Shown: piece after piece, positions 8,464-18,775 of the stretch
Layout: each line of letters begins with the position of its first letter
Numbering within the stretch: position 1 is the stretch's first letter
NCBI GenBank assembly: GCA_009837285.1
Contig: VXTU01000025.1
Location: forward strand, 1-44,100
Source: Chloroflexota bacterium
GTDB lineage: Bacteria; Chloroflexota; Dehalococcoidia; UBA2979
Direction of reading: 5' to 3'
DNA: 44,100 nucleotides
Position numbers and translations under genes: made by a program
The notes under the pieces: generated by a model
Told to the model about the DNA's origin: nothing
The model's input: only the letters and a program-made list of their open reading frames with translations
Databases searched by the model: none

Positions 8464-10803
8464 CTACGCTCCCCCGACGATAGTGCTAGCCCGGGCAGCC
8501 ACTCGGCCGTCTGCTTGCAGGATCACGATGATCGCTGCCGCCCCTTCCTGTTCATCGTCCCGGACGAGCAAGGCGACGGAACCCTCGGCCGTAACTTCGC
8601 TGCCGCCACCGGCGAGGGAGCTGCTGGCGTCACCCGCTTTCGTGCGGATATCGAGGTGCGTCCCCACGGCTGCACCATCAACGGTGACGATGCAGCGTAG
8701 GCCTCGCCAGTCGTGTGAGACTACGGTGGGCTGTGTCGTGTCTCCCGAGCCCGAAACGCTCACGACCGGCACGACGCACTCCTGCGGGCTCAGCCCCCCG
8801 TGCTCGTACTCGGCGCCTCCCTGGAAGGAGCAGATGCTTGGAGCCCCGACGAACTCAACGGATCGGTTCCAACGCCACGAGAATGTCGGCAGGTCATCCG
8901 CCGGCGCGCCCGGTTTGAGAAGCGCGAAACGCGGCTTTCTGAAGTCCGTGAGGTGCTCCGGCAATTCTGCAGCGGGCAGCCCCCCGGGCAGCAGCAGCCA
9001 CCCGTGGTCGGTGACGACCACGATACGTCGCCAGCCTTGCTGGACCAGGGCGCCGATTCGATCGGCGATCCGGCGGAGTTCCACTCCCCAGGCACTCTCG
9101 AATTGCACGCCCCGTGTATGCCCGCTCGCGTCGATGTTCCCGAACTCTGCCCATCCTCGACCGGATGGCTCCCCGAGCCGGTCCCCCTCAAGTATCTGCA
9201 CAGCACCAGCTGCGATGGCGTCGCGAAGTCCGGTCGCGACTACCTTTGTGCCTGAATCGGGCCATACCGGGACGGCGTCCCCTTCTGGCCGCGGCGAATC
9301 CACAGAGACGGAGCCCGCGGACGGGGACACTGACGGTTTGCCGGTCGCAGTCACGGTAGGTAAGGCTGCCAGTCCGGGCTTCGTGGTGCAGTCGATTCCG
9401 TCTGCATTGAGGATCTCCGTCAGGCGCATAGCCGTGTCGTATCGAAGGCCATCGGCGAACATCACACAGGTCCCCTCCTCGACGGTGGGAGGGGGCATCG
9501 GAACGTAGCTGCCGGGCTCCGCGACGTAGGCGCCCTGAAACGCTGTCGCTCCTGCTTCGAGCCAAGGTCGATAGATGCTCCGGACCGCGTCTCGCACGAT
9601 CGCTGCGTCGCTGCCAACTGCCGCGGAGAGTGCGTCCAGTGCAGCGATATCGGTCCTCCAGCCCTCGCGCGAGTAGGCTTCTGCCATTCCAGCAATCGTC
9701 GTCCCGGCGAGGGGGTACCGGGTAGTTTCAGCAAGCCGCGCGAGGTGTTCCAAAACGCTCGCGAGCGGAGACGAGCCGAGCTTCGTCCACACCCAGCCCC
9801 TCCGCATGCCGTGCTCGCGCTCGAGTTCCAGAATCCGAGTACGCGCGGTCTCCGAGTCAAGCTTAGCCAGGCCCGCGATTCCCTCACGCAGCCTTCTCTC
9901 GGCGTCTTCGTTGTCCTGCGGCCACGAGTCAGGGTGGTCAAAGAGGGTAGGGGGCCCCTCCGGGCGCGCTTCGCGCAATGCCTCAACCACTCCGCTGTAG
10001 CGATGGGGCGCCTCGACGAAGCGCGCCCAGGTGGTTTCCCACCCGGCAGCCCGCTGCCCGAGAAGTCGCGCGGCCTCGATGGGATCGGCGCTTTCTGGAT
10101 CGAAGCCGTACCGATCCCTGCAGATGTCGGCGAACGCAGCCAGCTCTCGATCGCGTAGCCCGGAACGTGATGCTTCTGCGTTCGCGAGCCAGTCCAGGAC
10201 TGACCGGTCAGAGTCGCGAATAACCAGGCTGTCGAGAAACGCCGCTCGGATCGGTGCTGCGCCGCGTAGGGATTGCTGCGTTTGGTGAGCAAGTTCCGGC
10301 AGAGACTCGATCAGCCCCCGCTCAGTTGCGGTATCGGAGTCCACATCCACCCCGAGACCAGTGTCCTTGTTCTGGAGGAACGCTCTGACCGTCCAGTCTC
10401 TCGAGTTTTGCTGGTTCCAAAGCACCCCACGGTATTTGAGCTCCGCGAGCGGCCTAAGTTCGAAGGGGCACTTCTCGTCGGCTCGCACGTCCTCCCGGCC
10501 GAATCCTGGAATGTAGAGAATCGGCGTCTCGCGTTCGGAATGCGGCGGGTCGATCGTCCGGTCGACGATGCAGCGAAGCCAGTAGCCCGGGCCCCGCCGC
10601 TCTTCGGGCTCGTACTCTCCCAAGGTGTACAGGGGCACGCCGCGCCTTATCAGCTCGGGAGTGAGTCCCTTCCATTGACCCTTTTCGTCCGGCCAGAGAA
10701 TCGCGGCCGGGGGCTCCTGGTATTGGCTGTTGTAGGCACCAGCCTTGTCCAGTGCGTCTACGAGCACATCCAGGAACGTGGGCGCAGCCATGGTCGCACT
10801 CAT
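8464..10803 (-). CDS. pglZ: BREX-1 phosphatase-domain protein PglZ
   Basis: A 779-residue PglZ of the alkaline-phosphatase superfamily. Metal-site motifs are visible: FADGLRYDTAMRL (about residue 447, metal-binding Asp), PTVTATGKPSVS shortly after (candidate Thr nucleophile), and VVVTDHGWLLLPGG (about 595, Asp-His). The family is essential for BREX; nuclease activity has been reported for some members. I chose the ATG at 10803 (MSATMAAP...). A longer open frame continues upstream to 11157, but that stretch is antisense-like, Arg-rich and overlaps the pglX C-terminus. With this start the ATG overlaps the out-of-frame pglX stop as ATGA, a typical coupled junction. Confidence 0.92.
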   Translation of the reverse strand: MSATMAAPTFLDVLVDALDKAGAYNSQYQEPPAAILWPDEKGQWKGLTPELIRRGVPLYTLGEYEPEERRGPGYWLRCIVDRTIDPPHSERETPILYIPGFGREDVRADEKCPFELRPLAELKYRGVLWNQQNSRDWTVRAFLQNKDTGLGVDVDSDTATERGLIESLPELAHQTQQSLRGAAPIRAAFLDSLVIRDSDRSVLDWLANAEASRSGLRDRELAAFADICRDRYGFDPESADPIEAARLLGQRAAGWETTWARFVEAPHRYSGVVEALREARPEGPPTLFDHPDSWPQDNEDAERRLREGIAGLAKLDSETARTRILELEREHGMRRGWVWTKLGSSPLASVLEHLARLAETTRYPLAGTTIAGMAEAYSREGWRTDIAALDALSAAVGSDAAIVRDAVRSIYRPWLEAGATAFQGAYVAEPGSYVPMPPPTVEEGTCVMFADGLRYDTAMRLTEILNADGIDCTTKPGLAALPTVTATGKPSVSPSAGSVSVDSPRPEGDAVPVWPDSGTKVVATGLRDAIAAGAVQILEGDRLGEPSGRGWAEFGNIDASGHTRGVQFESAWGVELRRIADRIGALVQQGWRRIVVVTDHGWLLLPGGLPAAELPEHLTDFRKPRFALLKPGAPADDLPTFSWRWNRSVEFVGAPSICSFQGGAEYEHGGLSPQECVVPVVSVSGSGDTTQPTVVSHDWRGLRCIVTVDGAAVGTHLDIRTKAGDASSSLAGGGSEVTAEGSVALLVRDDEQEGAAAIIVILQADGRVAARASTIVGGA

Positions 10804-13800
10804 GGTGTCGACGTCGCTCTCTCCGCGCGCTTCTGCGCGAGCCTGAGATGCGGGTCGTTTCGACGCTCGACCCCTCCTGGATCGAGCCCGCGATCCTTGA
10901 CCCGTGCGCCCTTCACTCGCCTCCGTAGTACCTCGGCCTCGATGAATGGACGGATGTTGATCGGTACTCCGTCGTTGACATCCGGCTCCCAGCCAATGGG
11001 CTGTTCCCGTGGCGACTTCCATCGAATGAAGATGTCGTATGGCTCTTCGCCCTGGCGGATGGCCTTGAGTTTCCTCTGCAGCTCCAGTGCTGCCGCGACG
11101 CGCGTGGCGGCGCCTGCGACCCCGGCGTTGCGGGCGAGTTGCTGGTTGCCGAGCCACGAGCCGAGGTACGTGTAGATCAGCTTATCCAGCCGGCGCTCGT
11201 CCAGTGTGTGATAGTTGGCGAGGATAGCGAACCCGTCCGGGAGCCCGTCCCAGATGTGCCAGATGAAGGGGCGCTGACCAAAAGCTCCAAGTGCTGGGAG
11301 AAGAACCCATTGCGCAGCCAATCTTCCAGTTTCTGGCCGCCGAACCCAGCACCCTGTAGCAGTTGCTCCTCGAGCGCAGGCGACCAGGCTGACCCATAGG
11401 CCTGCATGAGCAGCGCCCGGAGACGCTCGGATGCCGCCCGGTCGCCCCCGAGTGACGGGATCGGCACAAGGCCATCGGTATCGGCCAAGCGCGACAATCG
11501 ATCGTCCGCCGGCTGTTCGGGCCATCGGTAGCCGAGGAGCCGCGCGACGGCGACCTGAAGGGGATCAGTGCTGTCCGACGGATCGCCCTTGAACACCCAC
11601 TGCGTTGGATCGTGCGACTGCAGGTCGGGGAGCGATCCGCGATCGTCTGCTAGCTTCTGCCACTTCTCAAGGTCGAACGGCACCTTTGTGAGGCTGCCAT
11701 TGGTGACTTTGAGCTGCCAGTCGATGGCCTTGACGGCTTGGGCGAACTCGCCTGACGAGCAAAACGCCCATAGCGCATCGGTGAGCGACTCATCGCGGGG
11801 CACGAGCGCCGCCATGTTGCTGTCAAAGCTCGCGCCGGTATAGATAGCGCACTTCAACTCGCGCATGAGGCTCACCGCAACACCCTTCTTGCCCCACGCC
11901 GCCAGTCCCTGCTTCCGGGCAAGGAGCCGACCGTCGTCTGACCAATCCAGCACGCCACTGAGCCCTCCGACGGGTTCGGTTGCCGAGACCGTGGTCTGAA
12001 GATACCGCCACCGTCGAGAAGGAAGCGGTACTTCCCAGAAGTACCGGCGAAATCGGGCGTCAACACCAGGCTTGTTGCCTTGATGGCTCGAAGCAAACTC
12101 ACCAAGCTGGGGCAGATCTGACAAGTGGCCAACGAACGAGATGAGGGAATCAGGACTGCTCCGGTGCGCTGCCTGCTCGATGCCGTGGAGTTCACCATGA
12201 CGCAGCTCTTCAGCCTTTTCTCGGGGAGAGGGCGCCTGCGACGCATCTATCGCGTGGAGTCGGCCAGCCGAAGATGGTGGGGCATTAGTGAGGATCGCCA
12301 GGGCTGTGAAGGCCCCGGCGGCGGCGGGGCTCTCGAAGCCATTCTCGCCGATGCGGGCGGCGAGCACCCACGCCTGATGGGCAAGGATCTCCTTGCGAAA
12401 CTCCTTGTACGCGCCCTGAACGTACCAGTTCTGCGGCGTCACAACGGCGTAGGCGCTACCAGGGAACGCGAATGCCCGGCTCCGTTCAACGAAGGCCGTA
12501 GCGAGATCGGACTGTGCAAGGGGGTGTCTCGCAGAGAGGAAGCCCCTTAGGGTCTCTCCCTGCTTGCCTCGAGCCAGGTAGGGAACGTTGGTCGCAACCA
12601 GCGTGTAGCGGCGCGTCAAGAGATCGGCCGCGCGCGCGGCACCTCGCGCGATGCCCCCGAAGACTGCTGCGACAGGGTCCTCGTGGCCACTCTCGTTCGC
12701 TAGGGCCTCGTTCAAGAGCGGCTCGACTTCATCGAACTCGGGGCTGAACATGCCATCTTGCGACAGCGAGTCCGATGGGTTGATGAGGCTCCCAATCTGA
12801 GGGGCATGCCGGAACAGTTGATGTAGGCGCGCCAGCGAATAACTCAGGTTGTTGTCATTCCCTGCAAGCCGGGTCCATTCCTCAGCCGGCCCGCTCAGTG
12901 GGATACCCGAACACGCCAGGTTGGGGACTCGCAGGTCCCAGTAGCCATCAACCTTCCATGCCGCCAAGGCGAGCGAGAAGGCGGCGATCTGCACGCAGCG
13001 CGGATCAAGCTCGAGGCCGAAGAGGTTGTGCTGAAGCACGGCATCCGCCGCGTCGCGGGCATCGAGCCCTTCTTCCTCCATACGCATCCGGCGGAGCATG
13101 TCGAATGCGGCCACGAGGAAGTGGCCCGAGCCACAGCACGGATCCATCACCGTTACTCTTGACGCCTCGGCCGGCCAGTCGGGGAACCTGCCGGCCGCCG
13201 GCGTGCCATCCTCTAGGCGGCGGAGGTACGTGAACTCATCGACAAGGGGGCTCTTCGGATGACGGCTTGCCCACCATGCTCCGAGCGAGTTCTCCAGTAG
13301 GAACCGGACCATATAGTCCTCGGTGAAGAGTTGGGAGTACGCGGCGAGGTCGCGCCCTTCGATCTTCCGTTCGCTGCCGCCTACTTCCTTCTTCTTGGCC
13401 GACTGCCAGAACTGGTAGACCCACCCAAGACCGTCATCTGAAACGAATATCTCGCGCGGCAGGTCTTCGATGATTCGCTCGAGCCCTGCACGCCCTTCCG
13501 GTGCCAGCGGGACGCGGCTACACGGATCTTCCGGCCGGAAGATCCCTGGCAGCATTCGGGCAGCGTACTGCACAGCCAGTGCCCAGCCGTCCGGCTCGCC
13601 GGTCGCGGCCGCGAGTTCCTTGCACTCTTGGATCGTCACAGCGACGTCCCCCGGATTGACCAGGAGTTCGTTCTCCGCGAGGAATCGGGCAAAGAGCATC
13701 CGGTGCCAGTCCCCGTACGCCACTTCCTCGATAACCAACGCGACTCCGTGTTGGAAGTCGCCCCCTCCGAGCTGGCGAGCCTTCGCGCGGAGCGCGTTCC

Positions 13801-13957
13801 GAAGCTCTCGCTCGCTCCCCGAGTGCGAAGGCGATGGGCGCCGCTCTTCGACCCCGAGCCTTCGGATCCCCGCTTCTGCCGCGCGCTCCGCCGTCTCGCG
13901 GGCGCTCACGACCGCCTTGTCGAGCAGGTTGCGAAGGTCGGACGCCAATGCAGCCAA
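10800..13957 (-). pseudogene. pglX: BREX-1 adenine-specific methyltransferase PglX, interrupted by one frameshift
   Basis: PglX is the N6-adenine methyltransferase that marks host DNA in BREX. The 5' frame (from TTG at 13957) contains the SAM-binding motif DPCCGSGHF (272-280) and the catalytic motif as TNVPY (456-460), where NPPY is more usual. At 11280-11283 (TTTT on the coding strand) the frame is lost. The first frame runs 34 nonsense codons and stops at 11177. The -1 frame continues exactly with the PglX C-terminal signature RPFIWHIWDG, NYHTLDERRLDKLIYTYLG, PYDIFIRWK, QPIGWEPDVNDGVPINIRPF, and ends at TGA 10800-10802, overlapping the pglZ ATG. Total length is one base short of a whole number of codons. 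With one T added, the product would be 1052 residues. It may be a true mutation, a phase-off state or a sequence error. About 160 C-terminal residues are lost in the first frame. Confidence 0.9.
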
Positions 13958-13971
13958 GCTCAGGCTCCTCG

Positions 13972-16900
13972 CTACATGATCGTGACGGGCGTCCCCGCCT
14001 CGATCTTGGCGAGCAACTGGCTTCGGAGTTCCTCGACATAGGCATCGACATCCTCAACATCGCGGAGCGTGGCGGACCTCGGACGCAGCGAGATAGCTTG
14101 GGGCTCCTGGAGGCGCACCGCCTCAAGAAGCGCCGCACCAGCCCGGACGGGAGTCGCCGCGATCGCGTCATCTCTGTGCTCAAGTGAGGAGTTCCGCAAT
14201 TCCATGAGGAGTGCGTCGAGGGTTCCGATCTCAGGCGCGGGAGTGAGGGTCAGCCCGTGGGCTTCAAGCAGCTGCTTCCGAACGGTCGCATCAAGCCTCG
14301 ACCACTCGTGCCGACTCTCAAGGTCCTCCACAGCCGAGCCTAGAGCCGTCTCGAGATGTTCATGCTTGTCCACGATTGCCCGCCGAAGTTCAGACTCGAG
14401 ATGTCGGCTGAGTTCCGATAAGGGATTCGGTTCTTCAAGCAGCAGCCGTCCTTCGCGGATGGCATCTGCATCCGGCCCGACTTCGGCCGCGACTGGAAGG
14501 GCGCGAGCGTAGTCCCGTAGCTCCGCAACAGCTTCCCACTGGCGTAGGCGGGTCCTTGCGGTCTCTGCGAGTGGCCCCCATGTCTCGAAGTACTCGACGA
14601 GCTGTTCCTTCTGCTCATGCATCCGAACGAGCAGTTCGTTGTCTCCGAGGTTGTTGAGTGTGGCGAGCAGCGCCGGTTCTGGCGGATCAGGCAGCGGGGC
14701 AACTCCGCCCGCCCCCTCCGCTAGATCGAACAGCCGCTGCAGGATGCCCCGAGCCGCCTCTGGCTCGCGACCTTGCTCGTGGTCGACTCCCACCCGCTGG
14801 GCAAGCTCCCTGATGCCAACTCGATGCTGAGGGGCGACGACGATCTGTTCGAGAAAAAACTCAGCCGGGCCGATGTCCTGCCTCGTAAGCCCGCGGGCCT
14901 GCAGCGGCTTTCCAAAGCGGGTGGCCCGCAGTAGTCCCGAGCCAAGCAAGGCGATCAATCCGCCGTTGACCGCGTCCCGCGGCCACCCGTACGGAGGGGC
15001 TTCGAAGTGTTTTCGTACGTCCTGACCCGTGACACCTTGAGCTCCGATCCGCTCGAGAATCTCTCTGCAAACCGGATGCCGGGCGACCTCGTCATGATGG
15101 TCGACGCTCGCCAAGGGGTCGGGCGCACCCTCAGCGGCACGATCGAAGACGTTGTGCCACTCGGCCGCATCGCCATCCGTGAATCTTGGGAACATGCGCG
15201 AGAGGCTATGGTGCAGCGCCTCCTTGACGTGTTCGCCGAATCCCGCATGAGTGAGTTCGTTGCCTCCGCCTTGGTAGACCTTCGCGTGCTCCACGATCCG
15301 CGTAGCGATCGTGGATACGTCGTTGTTTCCGTGCCGAGCCCGCGACTCCATTGCCGCACGCTGCTCCTCCGCCTCCGGCGTACCCGATGTCGGAGGGTTC
15401 TCCACGATGGCGCGGGCGGCCACGGAACGGGCAATCGCTTCATTCAGCGCGTCATCGTTTTCCCGTGGCAAGAACACGAAGACCGTGGGCGACTCGAGGC
15501 CTGCGCGTCTCGCGCTCTCGCGGACCGCCGTCTCAGTAGTCGACCAGCCATCTTGGATCCACACAGGCACCCTGCCCTCCGAGGCCGGGGGTTCAGGGCT
15601 AAAGTCGACGTGATACTCCCATGGCGTATTGCTGTCGCCATGAGTCGCCGTGATACTCGGAATTGCCGCGTCGATAGCCTTTCGGAACTCTTCACGCCGT
15701 TTTTCGGAGCGGCGGCCCTGGTCGGCGAGGATCTCCCTGCGAGCGTTCAGATACGCAGAATCCCACGCCGCGCCTTCGACCGTCTGGAGGCGGTACTCAT
15801 CCTCGATCTGCATCAGGGTTCCGTCGTCAACCAAGCCCTGAAGCGCGATCTGCACGCGCTCTCGCACTGCACTGCTCCCGGCACCCAAGTCCTCAACGAC
15901 GAGGTCGGCGAGGATGTCGGCCGTCGCCCCGATACCGGTGAAGTCTGGGTTCTTCCGGTCGAGCTTGCCGAGGAGAAATGCCAACGCGCACAACCGGGCG
16001 CGGAGCATCCCGTCGTCACCCGACCCGTCGATGAAGCTGCGGATCGTGGTTGCGGTGTCGCGCGCGAGGACCGCGCTTTCCTGCATTGGGCCTTCGAGGT
16101 GCCAGTAGAGCGCGTCTCCACGGACCACGGTTCCTAGAGGGTCTTCCGCGACGTCGCTAACGGCATCATGGACGACCCTGAGTTGAGTGCGGAGCTGACC
16201 TGCCGTGCCGGCTTGGTCGACCGCCCGCAGGAATGCCTCCCACAGCCGGAGTCTCTTTGGGAGCAGCGGGTAATCCTGGTAGCGGTCTCCATCCTCGTCG
16301 CCTCGCAGTCCGATTGTCGTGCCAGCAAGATGCCGGTCGATCTCCCCTCGGGCAGCGTCGAGTAGCTCTTCAAGCTCCACGCGTCTATGTGGCGACTTTC
16401 GCAGAACAACCTTTCGGACGACCCCTTGAACGTCCGCATCGGAGAGGTGCACAACGGTGGAGAACCTCCCTTGCAGCTTCTGCAGCTCGCGTGTGGCAGG
16501 CAGAGCAGACTGGCCAGTTGCAAGGAATAGGACGTGACTGCGGAACCTGCTCGTACACGCCTCCACGAGATTCAGGACGTGCGATATCCGGTCTTGGTCG
16601 TCGCCAATGAACTGCTGGAGTTCGTCGAGGACGACTAGCGTGAGCGGCAGCCTCCCGTCGCGTTCTGACATCAAACCCAGCACGTCCTCCATCGTGCTGA
16701 CGACCTCATCGTTCGATATATCGATGCTTGGCGGGAATTGAGCCATGAGGCGTTCGCCCAGTTCGCTGGTGCCCGCCGCGAACTCGGGAATCACGTCGAG
16801 GATGCCCGCGGCCAGCGCCGTTGAGACATACATGTCCCGCAACTCACCCTCGAGGGTCTTGCCTCGGCGGGCGACCGCTTGCTCGACGGCCTCGAAACAA

Positions 16901-17439
16901 CCCTGGCTCTTCAGCCACAAGACGAGTCGGGCTGCGGGATACTGAGGGGGTAAGCCGGCGCTTTTGAACAAGATCTGGAGGAACGCGATCCGGACAGAGC
17001 CGGGCCCGGCACTCAGGGTGCCTGCCGCGGACCACAGCCCCCCTTCCAGCTGTCCGCGCCGTGACAGTTCGCGGAGATGCGCCTGAATGTCCTGGTCCAT
17101 GTCCGCAGGAAGATCTCGGGCTCGGGCCGCGTCCTCCTCGAATCTGTAGTCCTTCCAGAGGTACTCGAGGACTCGTGCGAGGTGGCTCTTGCCGCTCCCA
17201 TAGAACCCACTGACCCAGACTGCCGGCTGTCTCGCTTGGTCGATATTCCCGAGGAACGTGGCGAGAATCCGCTCAAGTCCATCTCGGTATTCACCGTCGC
17301 AGACAAAAGTCTCCAGTTCGCGCCGAAGTACCTCCCACTCCTCGGGCGTCGCCGGGTTCGCCACGGTAACGACCCCGTCATTCGGGATTGGATTCTTGGT
17401 CGGATCGCGGACGAGCACGTCGCGGTTCATGGTCGTCAT
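13972..17439 (-). CDS. brxC: BREX ATPase BrxC (PglY-like, DUF6079)
   Basis: A 1155-residue P-loop ATPase, the size expected for BrxC. Walker A is GFYGSGKS (residues 78-85, Lys84), Walker B is LTLVVLDELQQF. It is followed by a very long helical region with DUF499-like architecture and a coiled-coil C-terminal third. BrxC is required for both methylation and exclusion in type 1 BREX. I place the start at ATG 17439 (MTTMNRDVLVRDP); an open frame to 17493 adds 18 residues that only overlap brxB. It sits 14 bp after the brxB stop and 14 bp before pglX. Confidence 0.92.
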   Translation of the reverse strand: MTTMNRDVLVRDPTKNPIPNDGVVTVANPATPEEWEVLRRELETFVCDGEYRDGLERILATFLGNIDQARQPAVWVSGFYGSGKSHLARVLEYLWKDYRFEEDAARARDLPADMDQDIQAHLRELSRRGQLEGGLWSAAGTLSAGPGSVRIAFLQILFKSAGLPPQYPAARLVLWLKSQGCFEAVEQAVARRGKTLEGELRDMYVSTALAAGILDVIPEFAAGTSELGERLMAQFPPSIDISNDEVVSTMEDVLGLMSERDGRLPLTLVVLDELQQFIGDDQDRISHVLNLVEACTSRFRSHVLFLATGQSALPATRELQKLQGRFSTVVHLSDADVQGVVRKVVLRKSPHRRVELEELLDAARGEIDRHLAGTTIGLRGDEDGDRYQDYPLLPKRLRLWEAFLRAVDQAGTAGQLRTQLRVVHDAVSDVAEDPLGTVVRGDALYWHLEGPMQESAVLARDTATTIRSFIDGSGDDGMLRARLCALAFLLGKLDRKNPDFTGIGATADILADLVVEDLGAGSSAVRERVQIALQGLVDDGTLMQIEDEYRLQTVEGAAWDSAYLNARREILADQGRRSEKRREEFRKAIDAAIPSITATHGDSNTPWEYHVDFSPEPPASEGRVPVWIQDGWSTTETAVRESARRAGLESPTVFVFLPRENDDALNEAIARSVAARAIVENPPTSGTPEAEEQRAAMESRARHGNNDVSTIATRIVEHAKVYQGGGNELTHAGFGEHVKEALHHSLSRMFPRFTDGDAAEWHNVFDRAAEGAPDPLASVDHHDEVARHPVCREILERIGAQGVTGQDVRKHFEAPPYGWPRDAVNGGLIALLGSGLLRATRFGKPLQARGLTRQDIGPAEFFLEQIVVAPQHRVGIRELAQRVGVDHEQGREPEAARGILQRLFDLAEGAGGVAPLPDPPEPALLATLNNLGDNELLVRMHEQKEQLVEYFETWGPLAETARTRLRQWEAVAELRDYARALPVAAEVGPDADAIREGRLLLEEPNPLSELSRHLESELRRAIVDKHEHLETALGSAVEDLESRHEWSRLDATVRKQLLEAHGLTLTPAPEIGTLDALLMELRNSSLEHRDDAIAATPVRAGAALLEAVRLQEPQAISLRPRSATLRDVEDVDAYVEELRSQLLAKIEAGTPVTIM

Positions 17440-17453
17440 CAGCCTGACTCCTT

Positions 17454-17996
17454 CTACCTCGCCGTGATGGGAACGCCGAGGTAGTTGTTCCAAGCCTCGC
17501 GAGAGTCCAGCAGCCGGTACGAGGGCTCATCATAGGTGCCCGGAAAGAAAACAAGCAGCCAGCCCCGCAACGAACCCATGGAGTCGGTAATGACCCGCGA
17601 CACCCGCGTGAGTCCGAACAGCGAGCCAAGTCCAGTCAGCGCCACGACGTCGTCCGGACCGGCCTTGTTGAGTTCTTCCCGCACGCGATCAACAACGTCG
17701 TCGGCAAAGTCGTCAAGCGCGAGCGCCATCGCCTCGGGTCGCTGGAAGTAGGCATCGCGATACTCGTGCGTCGCCATCCAATCGGCAAAGTAGCTGGTCA
17801 CGTCGACTTGCCGCCAACGACGGTCCGCCTTCTCAGTAGTAACTAGTGCGAACTCATCGAACTTGCGCCGGATGCGACGTTCCTGCTGCGGACTGTAGAC
17901 AATGAACCATACGCGTTCCTCGGCAGCGACGTTCGTCGGCCACCTCACTTTGGCGTGCACCCCATAGGCCTCGAGCAGGGCCTCCAGTTCGCTCAC
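17454..17996 (-). CDS. brxB: BREX protein BrxB (DUF1788)
   Basis: A 180-residue DUF1788 protein of usual size for BrxB. Recognisable stretches are RVWFIVYSPQQERRIRRKFDEF near residue 30, and the closing RLLDSREAWNNYLGVPITAR. It is required for type 1 BREX, but its biochemical role is not known. Its ATG overlaps the brxA TGA as ATGA, so the two are translationally coupled. It lies second in the operon, as in canonical type 1 order. Confidence 0.9.
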   Translation of the reverse strand: MSELEALLEAYGVHAKVRWPTNVAAEERVWFIVYSPQQERRIRRKFDEFALVTTEKADRRWRQVDVTSYFADWMATHEYRDAYFQRPEAMALALDDFADDVVDRVREELNKAGPDDVVALTGLGSLFGLTRVSRVITDSMGSLRGWLLVFFPGTYDEPSYRLLDSREAWNNYLGVPITAR

Positions 17997-18775
17997 GATG
18001 AGACCTCAGCTTCCTCCCTCATGAGGCGCCGGAACGTCACCTCGGTCACGTCACCGGCCGCACGGTAGTCGATCCACCCTTCGCGAGACGCTTTCTCTGC
18101 GTGCCTTCGCAGTTCGTGAGCTGGCGCATCCAACATCCGAGCCCATAACGTGCTGAAGAGCCCGTGGCCTCGGCTGCCGCACAGGTCCCCTAGCAACAGT
18201 GCGTAGGCGACCGCGACGGGCCGCGTGTCGGCTCGGATGCGCGTTTTCTTCTGGCGGCCTTCGAGCAGGCCAGCCTGAGTCCACGAGGATGCGACGTTCC
18301 GGCCGAGACGTTGCAGCGAAGAGGGCCGGAACTTGCCCGGGAACTGGCGGTCCGCTTCCTCAGCGATGCGCTGGGGCGCGACGGTTTCCCCGACAGGGCG
18401 CTCGAGTACGAACGGAGTCACCGCTCGCAAGATGGGGTCCCTCGCGGTCGCGCAGAGAAGCGCCAGTTGCGGTTGCGCGCCAGGATCGGAATCCCACATG
18501 TCTGCGAGAGCTCGGAAGATCCGTAGTTCGGGATCGAACGCATACAGCTCACAGAGCCGGTCGAATGTCATGCGAGCGCCAGTCGTCGTGCTCTTCCCGA
18601 GGAGATTGTGTCCCACGATGGCGGCCCGGTACTGCGACGGAGTCGAATAGCCAGTGCGCGAGGACAGTGCTGTACGGAAGTCCGAGACCATGATCGTCCG
18701 GCTGAGATGCGTCCCAGTAGGTTTGATTCGGAATCCGTGGACGGTCGCGGCAGTGGGCACATCCGGGTCGGGCAT
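17993..18775 (-). CDS. brxA: BREX protein BrxA (DUF1819)
   Basis: First gene of the BREX operon. BrxA is a small, largely helical DNA-binding protein, about 200 residues in its family; this one is 260. Typical elements are RTIMVSDFRTALSSR..NLLGKSTTTGARMTFDRLCELY near residues 25-75 and a C-terminal helix-rich tail with WIDYRAAGDVTEVTFRRL. I use the ATG at 18775 because a GAAAGG ribosome-binding site sits 8 nt upstream. An open frame extends to 18988 and would add a 71-residue arginine-rich leader that I judge non-coding. brxA faces the divergent PAPS-reductase-like gene across a 425-bp gap. Confidence 0.88.
   Translation of the reverse strand: MPDPDVPTAATVHGFRIKPTGTHLSRTIMVSDFRTALSSRTGYSTPSQYRAAIVGHNLLGKSTTTGARMTFDRLCELYAFDPELRIFRALADMWDSDPGAQPQLALLCATARDPILRAVTPFVLERPVGETVAPQRIAEEADRQFPGKFRPSSLQRLGRNVASSWTQAGLLEGRQKKTRIRADTRPVAVAYALLLGDLCGSRGHGLFSTLWARMLDAPAHELRRHAEKASREGWIDYRAAGDVTEVTFRRLMREEAEVSS

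Noticed and set aside
10804-11157. 118-residue N-terminal extension of PglZ
   Set aside because: It overlaps the true pglX C-terminal frame and has shadow composition; the ATGA overlap at 10800-10803 fixes the start.
11277-11290. Programmed -1 frameshifting in pglX
   Set aside because: The site does not fit an X-XXY-YYZ slippery heptamer in the zero frame and no pseudoknot is apparent; an indel is simpler.
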